DNA from: Lentzea alba | GTDB lineage: Bacteria > Actinomycetota > Actinomycetes > Mycobacteriales > Pseudonocardiaceae | Length of the DNA stretch: 64,000 nt | Reading direction: 5' to 3' | Assembly (NCBI RefSeq): GCF_011067745.1 | Contig: NZ_JAAMPJ010000007.1 | Coordinates: 62,001 to 126,000 of the forward strand | In this document: positions 51,271 to 60,262 of the stretch, piece after piece | How the letters are laid out: each line of letters starts with the position of its first letter | Numbering within the stretch: the stretch's first letter is position 1 | Notes under the pieces: model-generated | Databases searched by the model: none | Seen by the model: only the letters and a program-made list of their open reading frames with translations | What the model was told of the DNA's origin: nothing | Made by a program: the position numbers and the translations under genes

Positions 51271-54200
51271 TCAACTCCGAATCCGCCACCTCGACATGGA
51301 CTGATCGACCCACACCCGGATCGCCTCGGCGGTGGTGCCTGCGTGATCGGTGAGCACCGTGTCGTGGTGACCCGGCACGTCGACCGAGGAATGCGGCAAC
51401 GGCCAGCGCGGCTTCCAGTCGCGCGCCGGGTCGGCCTCTGCCATCTCCGGTGTCGGGCCACCGCGCACCAGCAAGGTCGGCACCGGAGAGGCCGCGGGCC
51501 GCCAGCCGTCGAAGATTCTGCAGTAACCGCCACCCGCGAGCGCCACCAGGTCCGCGGCGGGATCGTCGTAGAGCTCGCTGGGACGACGTGTTTCAGCGGC
51601 CACCAACGCGAGAGCGCGGGCGTCGTCACGCCTCGCCACACCGTGGTCGGATTCCAGCAGCACCACACCTGCCGGAGCCCCACCGGTCGCGGCCAGGTGG
51701 GCTGCCAGCGCGTGTGCCACCAGGCCACCGGCGCAATGTCCGATGAGGACGGTCGGCCGGTCCTCGGCCACCGCGCGCACCGAGTCCGCCAGGGTGCGGA
51801 CGAGCGTTTCCACGTTCTCCGGAATGCCTGGGTCGGCGCCGAAACCGGGGTAACCCAACAGGAAGAGATCGTGCTCGCCCTCGAACCGCTTGCTCAGCTG
51901 GACCGGTACCGGGTCGCCGACCGCGAGGTAGCTGGGCAGGTAGCACAACACCGGCTCGGCGTCCCCCGCAGCGAGCCGCATCGGGGCGACCACGTGCCGC
52001 ACGCGCTCATCTGTGGAGAACGACGGTAGCGCGTACGACGCCAGGATCCTCAGACCCATCGCCTTGGCCGGGCCCTGGTCGCGCAGGATCCGGTGGTACA
52101 GCGCGGCCGGCCTCAGGTTCGGCGCCGGAGCTGCGGGAGCGGCACCGATCAGCAGGGAGTGGACGTGGGTGGCGAGCCGCGGCAGTGTCGGATGGTCGAA
52201 CACCGTCGTCGGACTCAGCCGCAGCCCGGTGACGGCTCCGATCCGGTTGCGCAGCTGCAACACCGTCAACGAGTCGAATCCCAGCTCGGCGAAGTCCTTG
52301 TCCAGCGGCAGTGAAGCCGAGTCCGGGAAGCCGAGCACCGCGGCGACCTCGGCCCGCAGCAGGTCGGTGAGCACCGCGAGGCGTTCTTCCGCCGGCGCCT
52401 CGGCGAGGGTGCGGCTCCAGGTGGCCGGTTCGGCGTCCGCCGCGTCGTGGATCAGGTCACGCAGGATCGCGGGCGCGGGGCCCTGTCGCCGCGCGTCCAG
52501 CAGGACGGGCACGAGCACGGGTTCGGCGGTGCGCATGGCCCGGTCGAACGCGGCCATGCCGGCGGCCGCGCTGAGCGGGAGCACACCGTCGTTCTGCCGC
52601 GGCGAGCTCATGCCACCATCCGACTCCCACAGGCCCCAGGCCAGCGACCGGGCGGGCAGTCCGTGTGCGGTCCGGTGCCTGGCCAACGCGTCGAGGAAGC
52701 TGTTCGCCGCCGCGTAGTTCGACTGTCCCGGCCTGCCCAGTACGCCAGCGGCCGACGAGTAGAGCACGAACGCCGACAGTTCCAGGTCCGCCGTGGCTTC
52801 GTGCAGGTGCCAGGCGGCATCCGCCTTCGGGGCGAGCACCTCCGCGAACCGCTTCGAGTCCATGGCGCCCAGCACGCCGTCGTCCAGCACACCCGCGAGG
52901 TGGAACACCGCGGTCAACGCCGGGTCGCAGGAGGCGACGAGGTGGTCGACGGCTGCTCGGTCGCTGACGTCGCACGCCACCACGACGACCTCCGCGGCCA
53001 GCTCGTCCGCCCAGTCCGGTCGTTCACCGCGGCGGCTCGCCAGCGTCAGGTGCCGCGCCCCGTGTTCGGACACGAGGTGGCGGGCGAGGATCGCGCCCAG
53101 CGCACCGGTGCCGCCGGTGATCAGCACCGTGCCGTCGCGGTTCAGCGCGAACGGGTCACCTTCCGGAGCGGGTGCGCGGACCAGCCTCGGGGTGAGAAGC
53201 TGCCCGCCGCGGACGGACACCTGTGCCGCGCCCGAGGTGCTGGCCCTGTCCAGTGCGGCGTCCGATGCCGGGTGACCGCACAGGTCGACCAGCACGACAC
53301 TGCCCGGTTGTTCCTGCTGCGCGCTGCCCACCATCCCCCAGACCGCGGCGGCGGCCAGGTCCGGATCAGGGCCGGTGGCGTTGTGGGTGATCATGACGAG
53401 CGGGTCGGCGTGCGGCTTTTGCAGGCGGTCGAGTGCGGCCGCGACCAACTGCCGGGTGCGCTCCGGAGGCGTTCCGGTCGCCCCGATGGTGCGGGTGTCG
53501 AACACCTCGCCCGCAGGCACCGCAGGCGCACGTGGGACCGGGACCCAGTCGATCCGGTGCAGCGCGCGAGCGGCGACGGCTACGGCGTGGGCACGACCGT
53601 CGAGGCGTCTCGTCACCAGCGACTCGATCGTCGCGACCGGCCTGTCCGCCGGGTCGGTGAGCCGGACCCGGACGTCGTCCGGACCGTTGCGGGTGATCCG
53701 CACGCGCGCCGCCACCGCGTCGGTCCGGTGCAGCTCGACACCGGTGAACGCGAACGGAATCCGCACCGCGTCCTGTTCCTCCGGGGCCGCGGCCAGCAAC
53801 GAGGCGTGCAGGGCGGCGTCCAGCAGGCACGGGTGCAGAGCATGCGCGGCAACGGCTTGAGCCTCACCGCGAGGCAGGTCCACGTCGGCGAACACCTCGT
53901 CGCCCCGCCTCCACAGCGCGGTGACGGCCCGGAACGCGGGACCGTAGCGGTGCCCGCGCACGGCCAGTTTGCCGTAGCTGATGGGCACCCGTTGTGCGCC
54001 AGGTGGCGGCCACGCTCCGGGCGATTCCTCAGGCGACATCGCGGGCCCGACGGTCGCGGTGGCGTGCCGCGTCCACTCACCGTCCGAAGCCGCCCAGATC
54101 GCAACCTCGAGCCCGGTTGCGACGACCTGGATTCGTGCCTCGCCCTCCAGCAGCAACGGCTGGTGGACGACCAGCTCGTCCAGCCGCGCCGAACCGGTCG

Positions 54201-57200
54201 CCTGGAACACCATGTCCACGAAGGCGGTCGCGGGCACGACCACGTCGTCGTTGACCCGGTGATCGGCGAGCCACGGCTGCCCGGCGGTCGACAAAACGCT
54301 GGTGTACCGGACTTCCGGACCGTCGGCGTCGGGTTGTGGCTCGCCCAGCAACGGCGCGCGGACCTGGGCCACCGGCGTGTGGTCGAGCCAGTAGCGCTCG
54401 CGCTGGAACGGATAAGTCGGGAGATCGCAGCGGCGGGCGCCGCTGCCCGCGTACACCGCGGGCCAGTCCACGGGTACTCCGTGGACGTGCAGGGTGGCCA
54501 GCGCGTCGAGCAGCGCAGCCGGCTCGTTCCCAGCAGACCGGGACGTCGGCACGGCACCGTCCACGAGCACGGTGAGCGCGGTGGCCGGGCCGACCTCGGT
54601 GAAGATCGCGGCGCCTGCCTCCGTCAGCCAGTCGACGGCGTCGGCGAAACGAACCGGTTCCCTGGTCTGCCGCACCCAGTACCCGGCCTCGGTGAGCGCC
54701 TCGGACTCCGGGCGACCGGTCAGCGTCGACACCACCGGCACCACCGGCAGGCGGTAGGTGACCGACTCGGCGACCGTGCGGAACTCGGCGAGGACCGGGT
54801 CCAGGAGCGGCGAGTGGAACGCGTAACCGCCCCGCAGCACCTTGTGCGGCCTCCCGATCCGCGCGACCGCCGCGTCCACTGCCGTCGCGGTTCCGGAGAG
54901 CACCACGGCACCGGGCCCGTTGACCGCGGCGATGGCGACAGCACCGTCGAGGTGTTGCGCCGCATGCGCCTCGGTCGTCTGCACCGAGACCATCACACCC
55001 GGCCGCATCGCGGCCATCGCCCGGCCTCGCGCCGCGACGAGCCGGACCGCGTCGGGCAGGGACATCACGCCGGCGACGTGCGCCGCGGCCAGTTCGCCGA
55101 TCGAGTGACCGACGACGTGCCCCGGCCGGACACCCTGCGCGTCGAGCAACGCGCACATCGCCACTTCGAACGCGAACAGTGCGGGCTGCGTGTAGTCCGT
55201 GCGGTCCACCAGATCCGCGGGCAGGTCTGCCAGTGAGATGCCGAACGACGCGAACTCGGCGAAGACCGAGTGGTAAGCCTCCCCGAAGGCGGGGAACGCC
55301 GCGGCCAGTTCCCGTCCCATGCCCGGCCGTTGTGCGCCCTGACCGGTGAACAGGAACACCGGCCGCGGGTCGTGTTGTGCAATCGCCCTGCGCACCAAGG
55401 GGTTTTCGGCGCCACGGGCCAGATCGCGCACACCGGCCAGCATGTCCGCGCGCTCGCCGGTGAGCACGGCGGCCCGGTGGCGCAGCGGGGCTCTGGTCGT
55501 CGCGAGCGAACACCCGATGTCCACAACGGACTCGTCGGACAGCGCCGCGGCGATTCTGGCCGCGTTGGCCCGCAATCCGGCCTCGTCGGCGCCGCCGATC
55601 ACCCACGGCGCCGTGACCACCGTCAGCGGGGGCCGGGTGTCCGGTGCGGGCGGTTCCTCGATGATGACGTGCGCGTTGGTGCCGCCGATGCCGAACGACG
55701 AGACCGCGCCACGCCGGGGCCGCTCCCCCTTCGGCCACGAGGTGTGCTCGGCCACCAGCCGCACCGCACCGGCCGACCAGTCGACGTGGGGCGAGGGGAT
55801 GTCCGCGTACAACGACTTCGGCAGCTCGTCGTGGCGCAGCGCCCAGATGAGCTTGATCAGTCCGGCCACCCCGGCCGCGGCTTGCGTGTGCCCGAGGTTC
55901 GACTTGACCGACCCGAGCAGCAGTGGGCGGTCCTCAGCGCGGCTCCTGCCGTACGTCGCCAGGAGCGCGGCGACCTCGACGGGATCACCGAGTCTGGTCG
56001 CCGTGCCGTGCCCCTCGACGACGTCCACATCGGACTCGTCGAGGCGCGCGTCCCCGAGTGCGAGGCGGATGACTTCCTGCTGCGCCACCGTGCTGGGCGC
56101 GGTGAGCCCGTTGGAAGCACCGTCGGAGTTCACCGCGGACCCGCGCAGCACGGCGAGCACCGGATGGCCGTTGCGGTGCGCGTCCGCCAGCCGTTCCAGC
56201 ACGACCACGCCCGCGCCCTCGGCCCACCCGGTGCCGTCCGCGCCTGCCGAGTACGAGCGGCACCGGCCGTCCGGGGACAGGGCCCGCTGCTGGCTGAACG
56301 CGATGAAGGACCGCGGGGTGGCCATCACCGTGGCGCCACCGGCCAGTGCCAGCGAGCACTCCCCCGCGCGCAGTGCCCTGGCTGCCAGGTGCAGGGCGAC
56401 CAGAGAGGACGAGCAGGCCGTGTCGATCGTCATCGACGGACCGCGCAGGCCGAGCACGTAGGAGATCCGTCCGGAAGCAACGCTGCCCGCCGAGCCGAGC
56501 ACCAGGTGGGACTCCATGTCGGGCAGGTCGAGCCGGGACTCGTAGCCACCGTGCATCAGTCCGACGAAGACGCCGGTGTCCGTGCCGCGCAACGACGACG
56601 GCGCGACACCGGAGCGTTCGAGGGCCTCCCAGGCGACCTCCAGGAGCAGCCGCTGCTGGGGGTCCATCGCCAGCGCTTCCCGCGGTGAGATCCCGAAGAA
56701 CGACGGGTCGAAGTCCGCCACGTCGAGCAGGAACCCGCCCCGGCGGGTGTAGCTGGTCCCGGCCCGCTCGGAGTCCGGGTCGTACACCGAGTCCAGGTCC
56801 CAGCCCCGGTCGGCGGGGAAGTCGCCGGTCGCGTCGGCACCGTCGCGCACCAGCCGCCACAGGTCCTCGGGTGAGCCCACGCCACCGGGATACCGGCAAC
56901 CGATCCCGACGATCGCCACCGGCTCTGCGGGGTCGAGGCGACGAGTCACCCGCTCGGTGACCTCGACGGAACCGCCACCCAGCAGTTTCGTGAGGTGCGC
57001 CGCCAGTGCTTCGGGAGTCGGGTACTCCCAGACCAGGGTGGCCGCCAGCCGCAGCCCGGTCCTGGCGGTGAGGCGCTGCCACAACGTCGTCGCCTGCAGC
57101 GACGTGACGCCGAAGTCGGCGAACGCGGTGCGCGGATCGGGCCGGGTGCCGTTGATGGCGGCGAGCTCGTCCAGCACCAGTTCGAGCACCCCGGCGAGGC

Positions 57201-58677
57201 GTTCGCCGGGTGGCCGCGCGGCAAGCGACTCGGCGACGTCCGTGCGCGCCTGCACCAGTGAGTCGCGGAGCACCCGGCGTCGCGGCTTGCCGGACCCCGT
57301 GCGCGGAACCGCCGGGAGGAACAGGACCTCCTCCGGGACCTTGTGTGCGGAGAGGACCTCGGCGCAGGCACCGAGCAGCGCGGCCGGGTCGACCGGATCA
57401 CCCGCGGGCACGACGAACGCCACCGGCGCCTCGCCCGTGAGCGGGTGTGGTCGCGCGACCACGGCCACGTCGTGGACACCCGGCAGACCGAGCAGCACCC
57501 GTTCGACCTCGGCCGGGTCGATCTTGTGCCCACCCCGCACGATGCGATCGCTCACCCGCCCGGTGACGGCGAGGTGCCCGTGCGCGTCCAGACGCCCCTG
57601 GTCGCCGGTGCGGTACCACCCGTCCGGCATCGCCTCGGCGGTCAGTTCCGGTGCGTTGTGGTAACCGGAGATCAGACCGGGGCCACGCACCCAGATCTCG
57701 TCGTCGGGACCGGTCAGCCGGACCTCGACACCGGGGATCGGCGGGCCGCTCGTGCCGGGCACGCGTGGCGCGCCCGCCGGTTCGACGGCGATCATGCCGC
57801 ACGTCTCGGTGCTGCCGTAGCAGTCGTGCAGCGGTGCGCCGAGCGCCGCTTCGACCTCCGTGCGCAGCACCGCCTCGCTGGGAGCGCCCGCCGTCAGGCA
57901 GATCCGCAGCGACGGCGCCTGCACCAGGCCGGTGGCGAGCAGCTGACGGTAGGTCGCGGGCACGCCGGCCAGCACTGTCGGTTCGAAGGTCGTGATCAGG
58001 CCCGCCACGACGGCCGGATCCCGGCGGGTGCACACTCGCGCGGTCGCGCCGGCCACCACGATCCCCAGCAGGCACAGGGAATGGGCGAAGCTGTGCGACA
58101 TCGGCAGCGGCCACAGCAGCCGGTCCCGCGCGTTCAGCCCCAGCACCGGCCCGTAGCAGTGCGCAGGTGACCACAGGGCAGCGCGCTGCGTGGAGACCGC
58201 CGCTTTCGGCGTGCCGCCGGTGCCGGAGGTGTAGATCAACCATGCCGGCTCGTCGAGTCCGAGATCGTCGCGCGGTCGTTCCGCCGTCTCGGTGGCGACG
58301 TCGTCCCCCAGGACGAGGATCCGCTCGTGGCCGAACGCCCGCACTCGCGGCAACCGGTCCCGATCGGTCACGACCAGGGCCGGCGCGCAGTCGGCGAACA
58401 GGCCCGCCAGTTCCGCGTCCGTGCTGTGTGGACTGATCAGCACGCCGACCGCCGCCGCTCTGGTCACCGCGAGCAACGCCTCGACGATCGGCACACCGTC
58501 ACCGAGCAGAACGGCGACTCGGTCGCCGCGACCGACCCCGAGTCCAGCCGCGAGCCGTGCGGTCCTGGCCTCCAGGTCGCGCCAGGTCACGGCCCGGGAA
58601 TCGTCCTCGTACGCCACCTTGTCCCCGTGCACGCGAGCGTTGTCTTTCAACAGCTCAGGAAGAGGACGAACGAGCAC
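51271..58677 (-). CDS. Single-module type I PKS: acyl-AMP ligase-ACP-KS-AT-DH-KR-ACP-TE
   Basis: A 2,468-aa assembly line. The adenylation/ligase domain spans about 1-480 (IYTSGTGGTPKAA, GWYRTGDQGRLD, PRTGSGKPRRR) and ACP1 about 490-565 (GVTSLQ, with the Ser kept). KS spans about 584-1005: Cys in DTACSSSL near 750, His in EGHGTATRLGDP and in KSNLGHTQ. AT spans about 1105-1400, with GHSIGE and YAFHSPLL pointing to malonyl-CoA. DH starts near 1440 (HRVNDDVVVP, where the usual Gly of HxxxGxxxxP is Asp; the second Asp is in LLDAALHA). KR has GGTGALG near 1853, an LDD motif of B-type stereochemistry, and Ser/Tyr in LYSSAAG and QSNYAAAN. ACP2 (GFDSL) is near 2133. TE near 2310 has GHCAGG, a Cys nucleophile. 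The GTG at 58677 fits the ligase N-terminus. There is no ER or methyltransferase. An aryl acid from the nearby chorismatase is the likely starter. Confidence 0.9.
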   Translation of the reverse strand: MLVRPLPELLKDNARVHGDKVAYEDDSRAVTWRDLEARTARLAAGLGVGRGDRVAVLLGDGVPIVEALLAVTRAAAVGVLISPHSTDAELAGLFADCAPALVVTDRDRLPRVRAFGHERILVLGDDVATETAERPRDDLGLDEPAWLIYTSGTGGTPKAAVSTQRAALWSPAHCYGPVLGLNARDRLLWPLPMSHSFAHSLCLLGIVVAGATARVCTRRDPAVVAGLITTFEPTVLAGVPATYRQLLATGLVQAPSLRICLTAGAPSEAVLRTEVEAALGAPLHDCYGSTETCGMIAVEPAGAPRVPGTSGPPIPGVEVRLTGPDDEIWVRGPGLISGYHNAPELTAEAMPDGWYRTGDQGRLDAHGHLAVTGRVSDRIVRGGHKIDPAEVERVLLGLPGVHDVAVVARPHPLTGEAPVAFVVPAGDPVDPAALLGACAEVLSAHKVPEEVLFLPAVPRTGSGKPRRRVLRDSLVQARTDVAESLAARPPGERLAGVLELVLDELAAINGTRPDPRTAFADFGVTSLQATTLWQRLTARTGLRLAATLVWEYPTPEALAAHLTKLLGGGSVEVTERVTRRLDPAEPVAIVGIGCRYPGGVGSPEDLWRLVRDGADATGDFPADRGWDLDSVYDPDSERAGTSYTRRGGFLLDVADFDPSFFGISPREALAMDPQQRLLLEVAWEALERSGVAPSSLRGTDTGVFVGLMHGGYESRLDLPDMESHLVLGSAGSVASGRISYVLGLRGPSMTIDTACSSSLVALHLAARALRAGECSLALAGGATVMATPRSFIAFSQQRALSPDGRCRSYSAGADGTGWAEGAGVVVLERLADAHRNGHPVLAVLRGSAVNSDGASNGLTAPSTVAQQEVIRLALGDARLDESDVDVVEGHGTATRLGDPVEVAALLATYGRSRAEDRPLLLGSVKSNLGHTQAAAGVAGLIKLIWALRHDELPKSLYADIPSPHVDWSAGAVRLVAEHTSWPKGERPRRGAVSSFGIGGTNAHVIIEEPPAPDTRPPLTVVTAPWVIGGADEAGLRANAARIAAALSDESVVDIGCSLATTRAPLRHRAAVLTGERADMLAGVRDLARGAENPLVRRAIAQHDPRPVFLFTGQGAQRPGMGRELAAAFPAFGEAYHSVFAEFASFGISLADLPADLVDRTDYTQPALFAFEVAMCALLDAQGVRPGHVVGHSIGELAAAHVAGVMSLPDAVRLVAARGRAMAAMRPGVMVSVQTTEAHAAQHLDGAVAIAAVNGPGAVVLSGTATAVDAAVARIGRPHKVLRGGYAFHSPLLDPVLAEFRTVAESVTYRLPVVPVVSTLTGRPESEALTEAGYWVRQTREPVRFADAVDWLTEAGAAIFTEVGPATALTVLVDGAVPTSRSAGNEPAALLDALATLHVHGVPVDWPAVYAGSGARRCDLPTYPFQRERYWLDHTPVAQVRAPLLGEPQPDADGPEVRYTSVLSTAGQPWLADHRVNDDVVVPATAFVDMVFQATGSARLDELVVHQPLLLEGEARIQVVATGLEVAIWAASDGEWTRHATATVGPAMSPEESPGAWPPPGAQRVPISYGKLAVRGHRYGPAFRAVTALWRRGDEVFADVDLPRGEAQAVAAHALHPCLLDAALHASLLAAAPEEQDAVRIPFAFTGVELHRTDAVAARVRITRNGPDDVRVRLTDPADRPVATIESLVTRRLDGRAHAVAVAARALHRIDWVPVPRAPAVPAGEVFDTRTIGATGTPPERTRQLVAAALDRLQKPHADPLVMITHNATGPDPDLAAAAVWGMVGSAQQEQPGSVVLVDLCGHPASDAALDRASTSGAAQVSVRGGQLLTPRLVRAPAPEGDPFALNRDGTVLITGGTGALGAILARHLVSEHGARHLTLASRRGERPDWADELAAEVVVVACDVSDRAAVDHLVASCDPALTAVFHLAGVLDDGVLGAMDSKRFAEVLAPKADAAWHLHEATADLELSAFVLYSSAAGVLGRPGQSNYAAANSFLDALARHRTAHGLPARSLAWGLWESDGGMSSPRQNDGVLPLSAAAGMAAFDRAMRTAEPVLVPVLLDARRQGPAPAILRDLIHDAADAEPATWSRTLAEAPAEERLAVLTDLLRAEVAAVLGFPDSASLPLDKDFAELGFDSLTVLQLRNRIGAVTGLRLSPTTVFDHPTLPRLATHVHSLLIGAAPAAPAPNLRPAALYHRILRDQGPAKAMGLRILASYALPSFSTDERVRHVVAPMRLAAGDAEPVLCYLPSYLAVGDPVPVQLSKRFEGEHDLFLLGYPGFGADPGIPENVETLVRTLADSVRAVAEDRPTVLIGHCAGGLVAHALAAHLAATGGAPAGVVLLESDHGVARRDDARALALVAAETRRPSELYDDPAADLVALAGGGYCRIFDGWRPAASPVPTLLVRGGPTPEMAEADPARDWKPRWPLPHSSVDVPGHHDTVLTDHAGTTAEAIRVWVDQSMSRWRIRS

Positions 58678-58780
58678 ACGAACCCCCGACGAGTTTCTTC
58701 GGCTGCTGACACCGCCAATCCCATGGTGCCCGAATCTCGCTAACGTGAGACGAAACCGATCAACTTCAGGGGGAACGTCG
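58678..58780. promoter_or_regulatory. Divergent promoter region of PKS and halogenase
   Basis: A 103-bp spacer between the start codons of the divergent PKS and halogenase genes must hold both promoters. An AGGGGGA ribosome-binding site for the halogenase lies at 58768-58774. No clear operator palindrome was found. Confidence 0.5.
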
Positions 58781-60208
58781 ATGGCATACGACGTGATCGT
58801 CGTCGGTGGCGGCCCGGCGGGCTCGACCGCGGCGACAGTGGTCGCGATGCGGGGACACCGGGTGCTGCTGCTGGAGAAGGAGACCTTTCCCAGGTACCAG
58901 ATCGGCGAGTCCCTGCTGCCGTCCACGGTGCACGGTCTGTGCGGCTTGCTCGGCGTGGCGGACGAGGTGGAACGCGCGGGCTTCACGCTCAAGCGCGGAG
59001 GCACCTTCCGCTGGGGGAGCAACCCCGAACCGTGGCAGTTCAGCTTCGCCATGTCGCCTCGTGTGCCCGAACCGCAGTCGACGGCGTTCCAGGTGGAACG
59101 GTCGCGGTTCGACGAGATCCTGATGCGCAACGCCGCCGCGAACGGCGTGGAGGTGCGGGAGAACTGCGCGGTGCGCGAGGTTCTCGAGGACGGTGACCGC
59201 TGCACCGGAGTCCGCTACGTCGACGCCGACGGCACGACGCACACCGCACGCGCGCGCCACGTCGTGGACGCGTCCGGGAACACCAGCCGCATCCACCGCA
59301 CGCTCGGCGACCGGATCCACTCCGACTTCTTCCGCAACCTCGCCGTCTTCGGCTACTTCGCCGGTGGCGCGCGACTCCCGGAACCCCAGCGCGGCAACAT
59401 CTTCTGCGCCGCGTTCGACGCGGGCTGGCTCTGGTACATCCCACTGCGCGACAACCTGACCAGCGTGGGCGCCGTCGTGTCACCGGAGCTGAGGTCGCTG
59501 GTGCAGGGAGATCCGCGCGAGGCCTGGACGAACCTGATCGCCGCCTGCCCCGAGGTCGCCGCGAAGCTGGAGGGCGTGCCCACCTCGACCGAACCTCCGT
59601 ACGACCAGGTCCGGGTGCGCAAGGACTACTCGTACTGGAAGGAGAAGTTCTGGGCCCCCGGCATGGTGCTCGTCGGTGACGCGGCCTGCTTCGTGGACCC
59701 GGTGCTCTCCTCGGGCGTGCACCTCGCCACCTACGGTGCGCTGCTGGCCGCCCGTTCGATCAACAGCTGCCTCGACGGCGAGCTGGCGGAGGAGACCGCG
59801 TTCGCCGAGTTCGAGAGCCGCTACCGCCACGAGTACTCGTTGTTCTACAAGTTCCTCATCTCCTTCTACGACATGCACCGCGACGAGGGGTCCTACTTCT
59901 GGTCCGCGAAGAAGCTGACCGAGGTGGACGCCGCGGAGACCGCGGCGTTCGCCGAGCTCGTGGGCGGGCTGGCTTCCGGTGACATGCTCGCCGAGCTCAG
60001 GACCGCAGCCGCCGACCTCGGCCGGAGCGTTGAGGAACTGGCGGTCGCGACCGACGGGACCAACCCGCTGTACTCCTCGCGCGTCGTCGGCGAGACGTTC
60101 CAGGAGGGCAGGAACCTCCAGGACGAGGCCCTGCACGGACCTGCGGCCGACCACCGCGGGAGCGGTCTCGTGGTGAGCAAGGACGGATTGAGCTGGGAGA
60201 GAAGTTGA
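58781..60208 (+). CDS. FADH2-dependent halogenase (CmlS/CndH type)
   Basis: A 475-aa flavin halogenase. The FAD-binding GGGPAGSTAA is at residues 9-18. The lysine that forms the chloramine intermediate is Lys71 in FTLKRGGTFRWG, the same position I recall for CmlS. The halogenase signature WxWxIP is W216-L-W218-Y-I220-P221. A C-terminal part rich in aromatic and acidic residues follows. Enzymes of this group act on carrier-protein-bound or free phenolic and acyl substrates and need a partner flavin reductase, absent here. The ATG at 58781 has AGGGGGA six bases upstream. The TGA stop (60206-60208) lies inside the right end of a TnpB element, so the native C-terminus may have been altered by that insertion. 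Confidence 0.9.
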   Translation: MAYDVIVVGGGPAGSTAATVVAMRGHRVLLLEKETFPRYQIGESLLPSTVHGLCGLLGVADEVERAGFTLKRGGTFRWGSNPEPWQFSFAMSPRVPEPQSTAFQVERSRFDEILMRNAAANGVEVRENCAVREVLEDGDRCTGVRYVDADGTTHTARARHVVDASGNTSRIHRTLGDRIHSDFFRNLAVFGYFAGGARLPEPQRGNIFCAAFDAGWLWYIPLRDNLTSVGAVVSPELRSLVQGDPREAWTNLIAACPEVAAKLEGVPTSTEPPYDQVRVRKDYSYWKEKFWAPGMVLVGDAACFVDPVLSSGVHLATYGALLAARSINSCLDGELAEETAFAEFESRYRHEYSLFYKFLISFYDMHRDEGSYFWSAKKLTEVDAAETAAFAELVGGLASGDMLAELRTAAADLGRSVEELAVATDGTNPLYSSRVVGETFQEGRNLQDEALHGPAADHRGSGLVVSKDGLSWERS

Positions 60209-60262
60209 CTTCTCCCTGCCCTGAAGGACAGGGATTCCCACCCGCCGTGTGGGGGGTAGCGC
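60205..60262 (-). ncRNA. Putative omega-RNA scaffold/right end of the TnpB element
   Basis: The region from the end of tnpB to the right end of the element normally gives the omega-RNA that guides TnpB. It contains the hairpin 60214-60233. If so, the guide would be the sequence just beyond the element on the minus strand, that is, the antisense of the halogenase 3' end (from about 60204 downward). This rests on family knowledge, not on RNA evidence. Confidence 0.4.

Noticed and set aside
40030..52725. StrR-type half sites (GTTCGACTG or CAGTCGAAC) at 40030, 49523 and 52717
   Set aside because: Each is single and inside or at the edge of coding sequence; no paired inverted site with about 11 bp spacing was found.
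52447..55236. A 929-codon open frame opposite the PKS
   Set aside because: It is antisense to well-defined AT, DH and KR domains and has no recognisable motif.
58678..59205. A longer PKS N-terminus starting at 59205
   Set aside because: It would overlap the divergent halogenase by more than 400 bp and resembles no domain; the ligase fold starts at about 58677.
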